A DNA stretch of 10,050 nt from Flavobacterium psychrophilum (GTDB lineage: Bacteria > Bacteroidota > Bacteroidia > Flavobacteriales > Flavobacteriaceae): the NCBI GenBank assembly GCA_945897545.1, contig CAMDGJ010000096.1, positions 1-10,050 on the forward strand. Direction: 5' to 3'. Every line of letters begins with the position of its first letter. Positions within the stretch are counted from its first letter, which is position 1. The position numbers were made by a program, and so were the translations under genes. Shown here one piece after another: positions 1-6,900 of this stretch. The notes under the pieces are model-generated. The model saw nothing but the letters and a program-made list of their open reading frames with translations. It searched no databases and was not told the DNA's origin.

Positions 1-1
1 A

Positions 2-1246
2 GAAATCGAACTAGCGGAAGCTGAAATGCCAGGTTTAATGGCGCTTCGTGCAGAATACAAAAACGAACAACCACTTGCTGGCGCTCGTATTGCAGGATGC
101 TTGCATATGACTATCCAAACTGCAGTTTTAATCGAGACTTTAATTGCTCTTGGTGCTGAAGTAACTTGGAGTTCTTGTAACATTTTCTCAACTCAAGATC
201 AAGCTGCTGCTGCAATTGCCGCTGCTGGAATCCAAGTTTATGCTTGGAAAGGTCTTGATGAAGAATCTTTTGATTGGTGTATTGAGCAAACATTATTCTT
301 TGGTGAAGATAAAAAACCATTGAACATGATTTTGGATGATGGTGGAGATTTAACGAACATGGTTTTTGACCGCTACCCAGAATTGATTGCTGGAATCAAA
401 GGTTTATCAGAAGAAACTACTACTGGAGTTCACCGTTTGTACGAGCGTATGAAAGAAGGAACATTGCATTTGCCTGCAATAAACGTAAATGACTCTGTAA
501 CTAAATCAAAATTTGACAATAAATACGGTTGTAAGGAAAGTGCAGTTGATGCAGTTCGTCGTGCAACTGATGTTATGTTAGCAGCAAAAAGAGTAATTGT
601 TTGTGGTTACGGTGATGTAGGAAAAGGAACTGCAGCTTCATTTAGAGGTGCGGGATCTATTGTTACAGTTACTGAAATTGACCCAATTTGTGCTTTACAA
701 GCTGCAATGGACGGTTTTGAAGTAAAAAAATTAGACACTGTTATAGCAACTGCTGATATCATCATTACCACTACTGGAAATAAAGATATCGTTTTGGGTT
801 CTCATTTCGAAAAAATGAAAGACAAAACTATCGTTTGTAACATTGGGCATTTTGATAATGAAATCGATATGGGTTGGTTGAACAAAAACCACGGTGCATC
901 AAAAGTAGAAATCAAACCACAAGTTGATAAATACACAATTGCTGGAAATGACATTCTTATTTTAGCAGAAGGTCGTTTGGTTAACCTAGGTTGTGCTACA
1001 GGTCACCCAAGTTTTGTAATGAGTAACTCTTTTACAAACCAAACTTTAGCTCAAATTGAATTGTGGAAAAACAGCGCGGCATACAACAATGACGTGTACA
1101 TGTTGCCAAAACATTTGGATGAAAAAGTAGCGATGTTGCACTTGGCTAAATTAGGCGTTGAATTAGAAACTTTACGTGTGGATCAAGCTGATTATATTGG
1201 CGTTAAGGTTGAAGGACCTTTTAAACCAGAGTATTACAGATATTAG
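2..1246 (+). CDS. ahcY: S-adenosylhomocysteine hydrolase, 5'-truncated by the window edge
   Basis: Cytosolic enzyme that reversibly splits S-adenosyl-L-homocysteine into adenosine and homocysteine, recycling the by-product of SAM-dependent methylation. The open frame runs back past the ATG at base 26 to the window edge. The codons before it (EIELAEAE) are conserved family sequence, so that ATG is internal and roughly two dozen N-terminal residues lie outside. Numbering from the Met at base 26, visible features are the CLHMT motif (H27), DDGGDLT (104-110), SEETTTG (128-134), the catalytic stretch [11 protein letters not shown] (K160, D164) with C169, and the NAD-binding loop GYGDVGKG (194-201). 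The C-terminus KPEYYRY is the usual family ending, whose Lys-Tyr contacts the NAD of the partner subunit in the tetramer. All key residues are present, so it should be active. Promoter and operon context lie outside the window. Confidence 0.97.
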   Translation, partial: EIELAEAEMPGLMALRAEYKNEQPLAGARIAGCLHMTIQTAVLIETLIALGAEVTWSSCNIFSTQDQAAAAIAAAGIQVYAWKGLDEESFDWCIEQTLFFGEDKKPLNMILDDGGDLTNMVFDRYPELIAGIKGLSEETTTGVHRLYERMKEGTLHLPAINVNDSVTKSKFDNKYGCKESAVDAVRRATDVMLAAKRVIVCGYGDVGKGTAASFRGAGSIVTVTEIDPICALQAAMDGFEVKKLDTVIATADIIITTTGNKDIVLGSHFEKMKDKTIVCNIGHFDNEIDMGWLNKNHGASKVEIKPQVDKYTIAGNDILILAEGRLVNLGCATGHPSFVMSNSFTNQTLAQIELWKNSAAYNNDVYMLPKHLDEKVAMLHLAKLGVELETLRVDQADYIGVKVEGPFKPEYYRY

Positions 1247-1288
1247 TATTAAGATTTTAGTATTAAGATTTTAGTATTAAGTATTAAG
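1247..1288. repeat. Short AT-rich tandem repeat
   Basis: Directly after the ahcY stop codon, the 14-base unit TATTAAGATTTTAG occurs twice without mismatch (1247-1260 and 1261-1274). It is followed by two copies of its first half, TATTAAG (1275-1281 and 1282-1288). The repeat ends a few bases before the cysteine-synthase remnant, so it may mark the deletion or recombination junction, or simply be slippage-grown AT-rich sequence. No role in expression can be read from it. Confidence 0.85.
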
Positions 1289-1412
1289 ACAGACTGGCGC
1301 TTCACTAGCTGCAGTTGCCAAAAAACTAGAAACAATTCCTGATGGAGCGGTTGTACTAACCTTTAATTATGATACCGGCGAAAGATATTTATCTATCGAA
1401 GGCTTGTTTTAA
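1281..1412 (+). pseudogene. 3' remnant of a cysteine synthase-type PLP enzyme gene
   Basis: An open frame without a start codon, with an in-frame TAA at 1278-1280, translates from base 1293 to [18 protein letters not shown] followed by a stretch ending [15 protein letters not shown] and a TAA stop at 1410-1412. This resembles the C-terminus of the PLP-dependent cysteine synthase / cystathionine beta-synthase fold: the SGA-type loop, then the GERYLS...LF ending also seen in CysK and CysM. Only about 40 of some 300 or more expected residues remain. The first part of the protein, with the PLP lysine, is absent and replaced upstream by the AT-rich tandem repeat. The surviving codons have no frameshift or stop, which suggests a fairly recent loss. 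The hairpin at 1433-1466 was probably this gene's terminator. Family identity rests on my reading of the motif, not on a search. Confidence 0.72.
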
Positions 1413-1432
1413 CGTTAAAATTATATTATTGC

Positions 1433-1466
1433 AAAGCTTCCAGCCTTTTGAAGGCTGGAAGCTTTT
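1433..1466 (+). terminator. Intrinsic terminator hairpin (+ strand, ahcY/remnant side)
   Basis: A perfect 15-bp stem (1433-1447 pairing with 1451-1465) with a three-base loop TTG. The 3' arm ends in TTTT, giving a short U-run for + strand transcripts. It would stop transcription from ahcY and the decayed cysteine-synthase end before it reaches the oppositely oriented rpmA. Confidence 0.75.
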
Positions 1467-1470
1467 AAAA

Positions 1471-1500
1471 AAAACCCCGTTTCTAACGAAACGGGGTTTT
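1471..1500 (-). terminator. Bidirectional terminator of the rplU-rpmA operon
   Basis: A perfect 13-bp stem (1471-1483 with 1488-1500) containing a CCCCG/CGGGG core, with a TAAC loop. Read on the - strand it is followed by eight U residues (the A-run 1467-1474), making a strong intrinsic terminator 22 bases after the rpmA stop. Read on the + strand it also ends in TTTT, so it backs up the neighbouring hairpin against + strand read-through. Confidence 0.88.
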
Positions 1501-1521
1501 CTAATCAATTGAGAAAATTAA

Positions 1522-1788
1522 TTATGCTTCAACTTCAAATGGAAGTATAGATACATACGATTTATTATCTCTTTTCTTTTGGAAGAAAACAACTCCATCT
1601 ACTCTTGCGTGTAGGGTGTGATCTTTACTAATGTAAACATTTGCACCTGGATTATGTTTTGAACCTCTTTGTCTTACGATGATGTTCCCTGCAATAGCAG
1701 CTTGTCCACCAAAAATCTTAACGCCTAAACGTTTTGATTCTGATTCTCTACCATTCTTGGAACTACCGACACCTTTCTTGTGAGCCAT
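1522..1788 (-). CDS. rpmA: 50S ribosomal protein L27
   Basis: Component of the large ribosomal subunit; its N-terminal tail reaches toward the peptidyl-transferase centre and helps place tRNA. The 88 residues match the whole family: [20 protein letters not shown] at the start, then GVKIFGGQ (22-29), RQRGSK (39-44), NPGANV (46-51) and GVVFF (65-69). The short C-terminal extension after KRDNKSYVS is of a kind common in Bacteroidota. It starts directly with MAHKKG, so it lacks the cleavable leader found in Firmicutes L27. It is the second gene of the operon, 23 bases after the rplU stop, with no promoter box seen in that gap, so it is probably co-transcribed. A strong terminator follows its stop. 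Confidence 0.98.
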   Translation of the reverse strand: MAHKKGVGSSKNGRESESKRLGVKIFGGQAAIAGNIIVRQRGSKHNPGANVYISKDHTLHARVDGVVFFQKKRDNKSYVSILPFEVEA

Positions 1789-1811
1789 GACGTATTAGTT
1801 TTATGTTGTTA

Positions 1812-2237
1812 TTATTCTTGTGTCTCTTCTTTTTTAGCCTTTGGAGCTTTTTTTACTTTTGGAGCTTCAACTTCTTCAGTTGTAACTTCAACAGTTTCTT
1901 TTTTGGCAGTGGCTTTTTTAGGAGCTGATACTGAAATACCTTCGATTACAATTTGAGTAAGATACTGACGGTGACCGTTTCTCTTTTTGTATCCTTTTCT
2001 TCTTTTCTTTTTGAAAACGATAACTTTATCTCCTTTTAAGTGTTGTACCACTTTGGCTTCTACTGAAGCACCTTCTATAGCTGGGGCGCCTATTGTGATT
2101 GTACCGTTGTCGTCTAACAAATAAACTTTGTCGAAAGAAACTTTAGTTCCTTCTTCATTTGTCAAACGGTGAACGTAAACCTTTAGGTCTTTGCTAACTT
2201 TAAACTGTTGCCCTGCTATCTCTACGATTGCATACAT
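1812..2237 (-). CDS. rplU: 50S ribosomal protein L21 with a charged C-terminal extension
   Basis: Large-subunit protein that binds 23S rRNA. Residues 1-103 hold the complete L21 core: MYAIVEIAGQQFKV at the N-terminus, DKVYLLDD (36-43), IGAP (49-52), and the basic rRNA-binding segment FKKKRRKGYKKRNGHRQYLT (75-94). Residues 104-141 form an extra tail rich in Lys, Ala, Glu, Pro and Thr, with repeated APK/KK patterns. It is probably disordered and is absent from the roughly 100-residue enterobacterial protein; such tails are common in Bacteroidota L21. The ATG at 2237 is supported by the standard MYAIVE start and by a good promoter about 30 bases upstream. First gene of the rplU-rpmA unit, and the usual bacterial gene order. 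Confidence 0.97.
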   Translation of the reverse strand: MYAIVEIAGQQFKVSKDLKVYVHRLTNEEGTKVSFDKVYLLDDNGTITIGAPAIEGASVEAKVVQHLKGDKVIVFKKKRRKGYKKRNGHRQYLTQIVIEGISVSAPKKATAKKETVEVTTEEVEAPKVKKAPKAKKEETQE

Positions 2238-2267
2238 AACAAATTGTTTTATAAATTTTTAAGGTTG

Positions 2268-2297
2268 CAAATATACAATTAAATATTTATTCTGCAA
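2268..2297 (-). promoter_or_regulatory. Bacteroidota-type promoter of rplU-rpmA
   Basis: On the - strand, TTG (2297-2295) is followed after 19 bases by TATATTTG (2275-2268). This fits the Bacteroidota primary sigma consensus of a TTG -33 element and a TAnnTTTG -7 element. Transcription would start near 2261, leaving an untranslated leader of about 24 bases. Confidence 0.8.
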
Positions 2298-2430
2298 TTA
2301 GTTGCCCTAAAAAAATAATTGAATTGCAATTACTGAGTGTTTTCAATGGTTTCAGAGGTGTTTTGCCTATCGAAATTGTTAAACTTATTGCCAAAATTAA
2401 CGAGTATTATTATTCATGACGAAAAATCGG

Positions 2431-2438
2431 TATTTTTG
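2431..2438 (+). promoter_or_regulatory. Possible -7 box for the M16 protease operon
   Basis: TATTTTTG matches TAnnTTTG on the + strand, 56 bases before the start codon of the first M16 gene. No TTG lies at the expected -33 distance, so this is a weak call. Closer to the gene, a short dyad GTCA-ATTG-TGAC (about 2465-2476) could be an operator half-site pair or chance. Confidence 0.35.
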
Positions 2439-2494
2439 ATGCGCCAATAATTTTTTATTTTATTGTCAATTGTGACTAAAATTTATTAATCCTC

Positions 2495-3820
2495 ATGAAA
2501 ATATCAATAATGATGTTAAGTACGGCGCTTATGCTAGGAGGAGTTGCTTCAGCCCAAAAAGTAGCTTTCGAAGAATATGATTTAGACAATGGGCTACATG
2601 TCATTTTACATAATGATTCCTCTGCACCGGTGGTGGTAACATCTGTAATGTATCATGTGGGCTCTAAAGATGAGTCTCCTGATAGAACAGGTTTTGCACA
2701 CTTTTTTGAACATTTATTGTTCGAGGGAACCGAAAACATCAAACGTGGCGAATGGTTTAAAATTGTTTCTTCGAATGGAGGGGTTAATAATGCCAGCACC
2801 TCGGATGACCGAACCTATTATTACGAAGTATTTCCTTCAAACAACCTCGAATTGGGACTTTGGATGGAATCCGAAAGAATGATGCATCCTGTAATCAATC
2901 AGATTGGTGTTGATACCCAAAACGGTGTTATAAAAGAAGAAAAAAGAACGGTTTACGAGAATAAACCCTATGGAAATTATCTTACCGTCGTTAAAGAAAA
3001 TATGTTCAAGAATCACCCCTACCGTTGGCCAATCATTGGTTATATGGCGCATTTAGACGCCGCTACTCTAGAAGAATTTAAAGCATTCAACAAAAAATTT
3101 TACATTCCAAACAACGCTGTTTTAGTGGTTGCAGGCGATTTCAAAAAAAACCAAGCAAAGGATTGGATTCGCAACTACTTCGGCCCCATTAAAAAAGGGA
3201 AAGGCCTAGCAAAACAAACTTTTGTTGAAAAACCAATTACAAAAACTATAAAAGCCACTTATCAAGACCCAAACATCCAAATACCGATGGTTTTGGCTTC
3301 TTACAGAACCCCTTCCATGAAAACTAGGGATGCTCGAGTATTAGAAATGATTTCCTCTCTATTGAGTGACGGGAAAAGCTCTGTTTTGTATAAAAAAATT
3401 GTTGATGATAAGAATATGGCCCTGCAAATTGGCGCATTTACCTATAGCAATGAAGACTACGGCATGTATATTATTTACAGTCTTCCGCTCGGGGAAAACT
3501 CAACTGCAAGTATCTTAAAAGAAATTGACGAAGAAATTGTAAAGCTACAAACAGAATTAATTTCTAAGAAAGATTATCAAAAATTACAAAATATAATTGA
3601 CAATCAATTCGTCAACAACAATGCAAATTTAGAAGGAATTGCCGAAAACTTAGCCAAATATTATTTGCTTTATGAGGATGTCAATTTAATAAATACCGAA
3701 ATTGATCTTTTTCACTCTATTACTCGAGAAGAAATTAGAGAGGTGGCAAGAAGGTATTTAAATCCAAATCAGAGATTACTTTTGGATTATGTTCCCACTA
3801 CCGAAAAAGTTGAAAACTAA
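2495..3820 (+). CDS. Exported M16-family zinc metallopeptidase, catalytic subunit
   Basis: Probable periplasmic peptidase of the M16B (pitrilysin/processing-peptidase-like) family. Residues 1-20 form a signal peptide (short positive start, hydrophobic core, ASA-Q cleavage near 20/21). The N-terminal M16 domain carries the inverted zinc motif HFFEH at 69-73: H69 and H73 bind zinc, E72 is the catalytic base, and E149 in VIKEEKR is the likely third ligand, about 76 residues downstream as expected. The C-terminal half (about 190-370) is the second M16 domain. At the place where the partner has its R...Y substrate-binding motif, this protein reads VDDKNMALQ (303-311) and lacks both residues. At 441 residues it is a single-unit M16B protein, not a 100-kDa fused form. 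It is followed after 13 bases by a second M16 gene, so the two are likely co-transcribed and act together. The substrate is unknown. Confidence 0.93.
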   Translation: MKISIMMLSTALMLGGVASAQKVAFEEYDLDNGLHVILHNDSSAPVVVTSVMYHVGSKDESPDRTGFAHFFEHLLFEGTENIKRGEWFKIVSSNGGVNNASTSDDRTYYYEVFPSNNLELGLWMESERMMHPVINQIGVDTQNGVIKEEKRTVYENKPYGNYLTVVKENMFKNHPYRWPIIGYMAHLDAATLEEFKAFNKKFYIPNNAVLVVAGDFKKNQAKDWIRNYFGPIKKGKGLAKQTFVEKPITKTIKATYQDPNIQIPMVLASYRTPSMKTRDARVLEMISSLLSDGKSSVLYKKIVDDKNMALQIGAFTYSNEDYGMYIIYSLPLGENSTASILKEIDEEIVKLQTELISKKDYQKLQNIIDNQFVNNNANLEGIAENLAKYYLLYEDVNLINTEIDLFHSITREEIREVARRYLNPNQRLLLDYVPTTEKVEN

Positions 3821-3833
3821 GACGGTCCCAATC

Positions 3834-5249
3834 ATGAAAAAAACAACGCTACTTTTATTCATTTTGTTCGTAACAGGAATTATGCAAGCACAAGATCGCA
3901 AACAACCCCAACCTGGCAATGCGCCAATAGTAAACATCAAAAAACCCCAAACCTTTGTTATGCCAAATGGCTTGAAAGTAATGGTAGTTGAAAATCACAA
4001 ACTTCCAAGAGTAACTTTCAACCTTACCTTAGACAACGCCCCTTATGCAGAAGCAAATAAAAAAGGAGTGGATGAATTGAGCAGTGAATTAATTGGAAAC
4101 GGGACAAAAAAAATCAAAAAGGACGCCTTTAACGAGGAACTTGATTTTTTGGGCGCCAGTATCGGATATAGTTCCCAAGGGGCCTATGCTAGTTCGCTTT
4201 CTAAATATTCCGGACGAATACTTGAATTGATGGCAGAAGGCGCATTAAATCCCAATTTCACCCAAGAAGAATTCGATAAGGAAAAAGAAAAACTTTTGGA
4301 CGGACTTAAAACTCAAGAAAAAAGTGTTCCTGCAATTGCCAATAGAGTTGTAAATGCGTTGACTTTCGGAAGACAACATCCCTCTGGAGAATATATATCC
4401 GAGGAAACGTTGAAAAATGTTACACTTGACGATATTGAAACTAATTATAAAAACTACTTTGTTCCCGAAAACGCCTATTTAGTAATCATTGGGGACATAA
4501 AATATAAGAATGTAAAACCCGTTGTGGAAAAACTATTTGGTTCTTGGGAAAAAAGAAGCACTCCAAAACTGACTTATGCCGCACCGGAAAACGTACCTTT
4601 TACCCAAATTAATTTTGTGGATGTTCCCAATGCGGTTCAGTCAGAAATTTCATTGGTAAACACGGTTCATTTAAAAATGAGCGATCCCGATTTTTTCCCT
4701 GCGGTTATAGCAACCTATATACTAGGCGGTGATTTTAATAGTTATTTAAACATGAATTTGAGGGAAAAACACGGCTGGACTTATGGGGCAAATGCCATTA
4801 TTGGCGCCGGAAAATATGTAACAAAATTAAAGTCCGCTTCAGCCGTAAGAAGTGCCGTAACAGACAGTGCAGTTGTGGAATTTATCAAGGAAATCAAGAA
4901 AATTAGAACGGAGAAAGTGGATGAAACGGCGCTTAATAATGTGAAAGCAGGCTTTATTGGACGATTTGTAATGAAAGTTCAACAACCTCAATCTGTGGCT
5001 CGATATGCCTTAAACATTGAGACGGAAAATCTTCCTAGAGATTTTTACGAGAATTATATCAAAACGATAAATGCTGTAACACCTGAACAAGTGCAGCTTG
5101 CCGCCAATAAATACTTCCTTATTGACAACACTCGAATTGTGATTGCCGGAAAAGGAGAAGAAGTGATTCTGGGATTAGAAAAGCTAGAAATTCCTATGTT
5201 TTATTATGACAAATACGGCAATCCGGCAGAAAAACCAATATACAAATAG
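3834..5249 (+). CDS. Exported M16-family protein, non-catalytic partner subunit
   Basis: Second subunit of the probable M16 heterodimer. I chose the ATG at 3834 because it gives a normal signal peptide (MKKTTLLLFILFVTGIMQAQ, cleavage near residue 19/20). The frame is open back to an ATG at 3789, but that start would overlap the upstream gene by 32 bases and spoil the signal. In the 471-residue product the zinc motif position is degenerate: the family pattern HxxEH is replaced by ELSSE (81-85) within GVDELSSELIGNGT. It should therefore not bind zinc. It has the conserved LREKHGWTYGA (309-319), whose R310 and Y317 correspond to the substrate-binding R/Y pair of M16 C-terminal domains. This complements the upstream protein, which has zinc but no R/Y pair. 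Known M16B heterodimers, such as mitochondrial processing peptidase, also combine one catalytic and one non-catalytic subunit. Confidence 0.92.
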   Translation: MKKTTLLLFILFVTGIMQAQDRKQPQPGNAPIVNIKKPQTFVMPNGLKVMVVENHKLPRVTFNLTLDNAPYAEANKKGVDELSSELIGNGTKKIKKDAFNEELDFLGASIGYSSQGAYASSLSKYSGRILELMAEGALNPNFTQEEFDKEKEKLLDGLKTQEKSVPAIANRVVNALTFGRQHPSGEYISEETLKNVTLDDIETNYKNYFVPENAYLVIIGDIKYKNVKPVVEKLFGSWEKRSTPKLTYAAPENVPFTQINFVDVPNAVQSEISLVNTVHLKMSDPDFFPAVIATYILGGDFNSYLNMNLREKHGWTYGANAIIGAGKYVTKLKSASAVRSAVTDSAVVEFIKEIKKIRTEKVDETALNNVKAGFIGRFVMKVQQPQSVARYALNIETENLPRDFYENYIKTINAVTPEQVQLAANKYFLIDNTRIVIAGKGEEVILGLEKLEIPMFYYDKYGNPAEKPIYK

Positions 5250-5329
5250 CCTAGACCAAATTCCATACAGCCTAAATTTTCAAATAATGTAGATCTAAAA
5301 TGGCTAAAGTCGTTTTTGAAATTTTCGGT

Positions 5330-6196
5330 CTATTTCTTTGCCGATAAATACACTCCTCCTAAAATTATAAAAGCCCCAAGAAACTGAATTGGCGTTAGTT
5401 TTTCGTTATCTATAAGCCCCCAAGAAAAAGCCACAACCGGAATTAAATAGGTTACTGATGTAGCAAAAACAGGTGTAGACATTTGAACCAATTTAAAAAA
5501 AATAATATTGGCAATTCCCGTTCCTACAACTCCCAAAATAATAATATATAGCACAGAATGCTGAACGCTTTCAACCGCAACTACATCAAAAAAACCAGAG
5601 AAAAACAAAACTAGTAAAGCCGGAAACAGCAGAACTAAAAAATTTCCTGTTGTTATACTCAGCGGACTCAAATCAGACAGGTATTTCTTGATTAAATTGA
5701 CATTGGTTGCATAACAAATCGAAGCAATGATAATTAAAATGGCATAATAATAATTTTGCTCCGGATGATTAAGCGCTCCATTTATAATTAACATAAAAGT
5801 TCCTATCAAACCAATTATTACACCAAAAACCTGAGCTCTCTTGAAACTTAAACCAAAAGCAATTCCGCCCAAAATCATTGTATTTAATGGCGTAAGCGAA
5901 TTAAGAATGGCACTTACAGAACTGTCCAATTGCGTTTGTGCAATAGAAAAAAGGAAAGCAGGAATAAACGTCCCGAGTGTTGCCGTCAAAGCAATGTATT
6001 TCCATTGAACGTGTGGAATTTTTGCCAAACTTTTGAATCCAATTAACAATAGAAATACAGCAGCAAAAATAATTCGCAACGACCCAACTTGCATTGGCGT
6101 TAAGCCCACCAAACCTTTCTTTATAAGAATAAAAGAGCTTCCCCAAATTAACGCAAGCGTAATTAAATAAACCCATTTCAACTGCTTCGAATTCAT
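5330..6196 (-). CDS. EamA/DMT-family inner-membrane transporter
   Basis: A 288-residue, very hydrophobic protein with about ten transmembrane helices in two homologous EamA halves (roughly residues 8-138 and 150-286). The first helix has the family pattern LALIWGSSFILIKKGL. The end of the first half contains SAILNSLTPLNTMILGG, and the last helix LGAFIILGGVYLS is followed by a positive KK end. Members of the drug/metabolite transporter superfamily usually export amino acids or other metabolites, but the substrate cannot be read from sequence. It is transcribed toward the M16 operon with 80 bases between the two stop codons. Its start region is divergent from the HMA lipoprotein gene. No clear promoter box was found in its short upstream region, and no functional link to either neighbour is evident. 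Confidence 0.94.
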   Translation of the reverse strand: MNSKQLKWVYLITLALIWGSSFILIKKGLVGLTPMQVGSLRIIFAAVFLLLIGFKSLAKIPHVQWKYIALTATLGTFIPAFLFSIAQTQLDSSVSAILNSLTPLNTMILGGIAFGLSFKRAQVFGVIIGLIGTFMLIINGALNHPEQNYYYAILIIIASICYATNVNLIKKYLSDLSPLSITTGNFLVLLFPALLVLFFSGFFDVVAVESVQHSVLYIIILGVVGTGIANIIFFKLVQMSTPVFATSVTYLIPVVAFSWGLIDNEKLTPIQFLGAFIILGGVYLSAKK

Positions 6197-6255
6197 AAAT
6201 AAAATTTTTGCTCAAAATTGTAATTATTTTATGAATTAGCAGTGTTTTTTTTGAT

Positions 6256-6263
6256 TAATTTTG
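6256..6263 (+). promoter_or_regulatory. Probable -7 promoter box of the HMA lipoprotein gene
   Basis: TAATTTTG matches TAnnTTTG and places the transcription start near 6270, about 30 bases before the ATG. No TTG lies at the right -33 position, so the call rests on the -7 match and its distance to the gene. Confidence 0.45.
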
Positions 6264-6300
6264 CTCTCTATCACGAAGTTATTAATTTATAAAAACAGCA

Positions 6301-6681
6301 ATGAAAACGAAATTCACTACATCAATATTGACAATACTCTTTGCAAGTGTCTTGTTTGTGGGTTGCAAAGATAAAACATCACAAACTGAATCAGATTCTG
6401 CAACGGAAACTAGTGCTCCAATTATAAAAAAGGAGATTGCAGCCGCTAATTTGCAAACAGCGAATTTTACAATCAAAGGAATGACCTGCGCAATTGGTTG
6501 TGCCAAAACAATTCAAGAAGAATTAAATGGATTGGAAGGCGTAAAAACGGCAGCAGTAAATTTTGAAAAAGAATCAGCGACAGTATCTTTTGACAAAACC
6601 ATATTATCACCGGCAGCACTTACTAAAGTTGTTGAGGCAGTAGCCGACGGGAAAACATATACCGTTTCGAATATGAAGTAG
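6301..6681 (+). CDS. Lipoprotein with heavy-metal-associated (HMA) domain, CxxxC variant
   Basis: A 126-residue probable envelope lipoprotein. Residues 1-22 are a lipoprotein signal peptide (MKTK start, hydrophobic core, FVGC ending with the acylated C22). Residues 23-50 are a polar Ser/Thr/Glu linker. Residues 54-125 match the ferredoxin-like HMA fold, with the metal loop in IKGMTCAIGCAKTIQEEL and the later EGVKTAAVNFEKESATVSFD strand region. The classical HMA loop is GMTCxxC, but here the cysteines are C63 and C67, separated by three residues (C-A-I-G-C). The cysteines remain in the right loop, so metal binding, for example Cu(I) or another soft metal, is plausible but not proven. No metal ATPase, efflux system or metal regulator lies next to it. 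It is a monocistronic gene ending in a palindromic terminator. Confidence 0.88.
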   Translation: MKTKFTTSILTILFASVLFVGCKDKTSQTESDSATETSAPIIKKEIAAANLQTANFTIKGMTCAIGCAKTIQEELNGLEGVKTAAVNFEKESATVSFDKTILSPAALTKVVEAVADGKTYTVSNMK

Positions 6682-6726
6682 TAATTACACAAATTTGTCA
6701 ATAAGAACAAAAAATAACCTCAAAAT

Positions 6727-6756
6727 AAAAAAGCTTCTCAATTGAGAAGCTTTTTT
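6727..6756. terminator. Perfect palindromic bidirectional terminator
   Basis: Thirty bases form an exact palindrome: A6, then GCTTCTCAA, mirrored by TTGAGAAGC and T6 (arms 6727-6741 and 6742-6756). In either direction it gives a hairpin followed by a U-run. It terminates the + strand HMA gene 45 bases after its stop, and the - strand tRNA-Leu only two bases beyond the tRNA's last nucleotide. Confidence 0.93.
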
Positions 6757-6758
6757 AG

Positions 6759-6840
6759 TGCGGATAATAGGACTCGAACCTACACGCCTTGCGGCACCAG
6801 ATCCTAAGTCTGGCATGTCTACCAATTTCACCATATCCGC
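6759..6840 (-). tRNA. tRNA-Leu, anticodon UAG
   Basis: On the - strand the sequence folds as a complete 82-nt class II tRNA. The acceptor stem GCGGATA/TATCCGC has seven pairs with discriminator A at 6759. The anticodon stem CCAGA/TCTGG encloses CTTAGGA, giving anticodon TAG (bases 6806-6804). The long variable arm GCC-GCAA-GGC is typical of leucine tRNA, and the T arm TAGG-TTCGAGT-CCTA is intact. It reads CUA and probably other CUN codons. The CCA end is not encoded (the sequence after the discriminator is CT, then the terminator), so it must be added by nucleotidyltransferase. Confidence 0.97.
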
Positions 6841-6854
6841 GAAATTCATGTATT

Positions 6855-6893
6855 CAACTCTTACTTTTCCAAAGTATGGAAAAACTTGAGTTG
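6855..6893 (-). repeat. Imperfect inverted repeat in the tRNA-Leu leader
   Basis: Outer arms CAACTC (6855-6860) and GAGTTG (6888-6893), and inner arms TTTTCCA (6865-6871) and TGGAAAA (6877-6883), pair around a five-base loop, with a 4x4 internal mismatch between them. It lies between the likely promoter and the tRNA, so it would form a hairpin in the precursor leader. Its role is unknown; RNase processing or chance are both possible. Confidence 0.6.
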
Positions 6894-6900
6894 GTGGGTG

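Noticed and set aside
3789..3833. Earlier in-frame start for the second M16 gene
   Set aside because: It would overlap the upstream gene and add a lysine-rich stretch before a good signal peptide. The ATG at 3834 is far more natural.
2495..5249. PQQ biosynthesis (PqqL/PqqF) context for the M16 pair
   Set aside because: No other pqq genes are nearby, and M16 pairs with signal peptides are common in Bacteroidota without any PQQ link.
5250..5329. Possible terminator from TAGACC ... GGTCTA between the converging M16 and EamA genes
   Set aside because: The arms are only six bases, about 70 bases apart, and there is no U-run. This is too weak to call.
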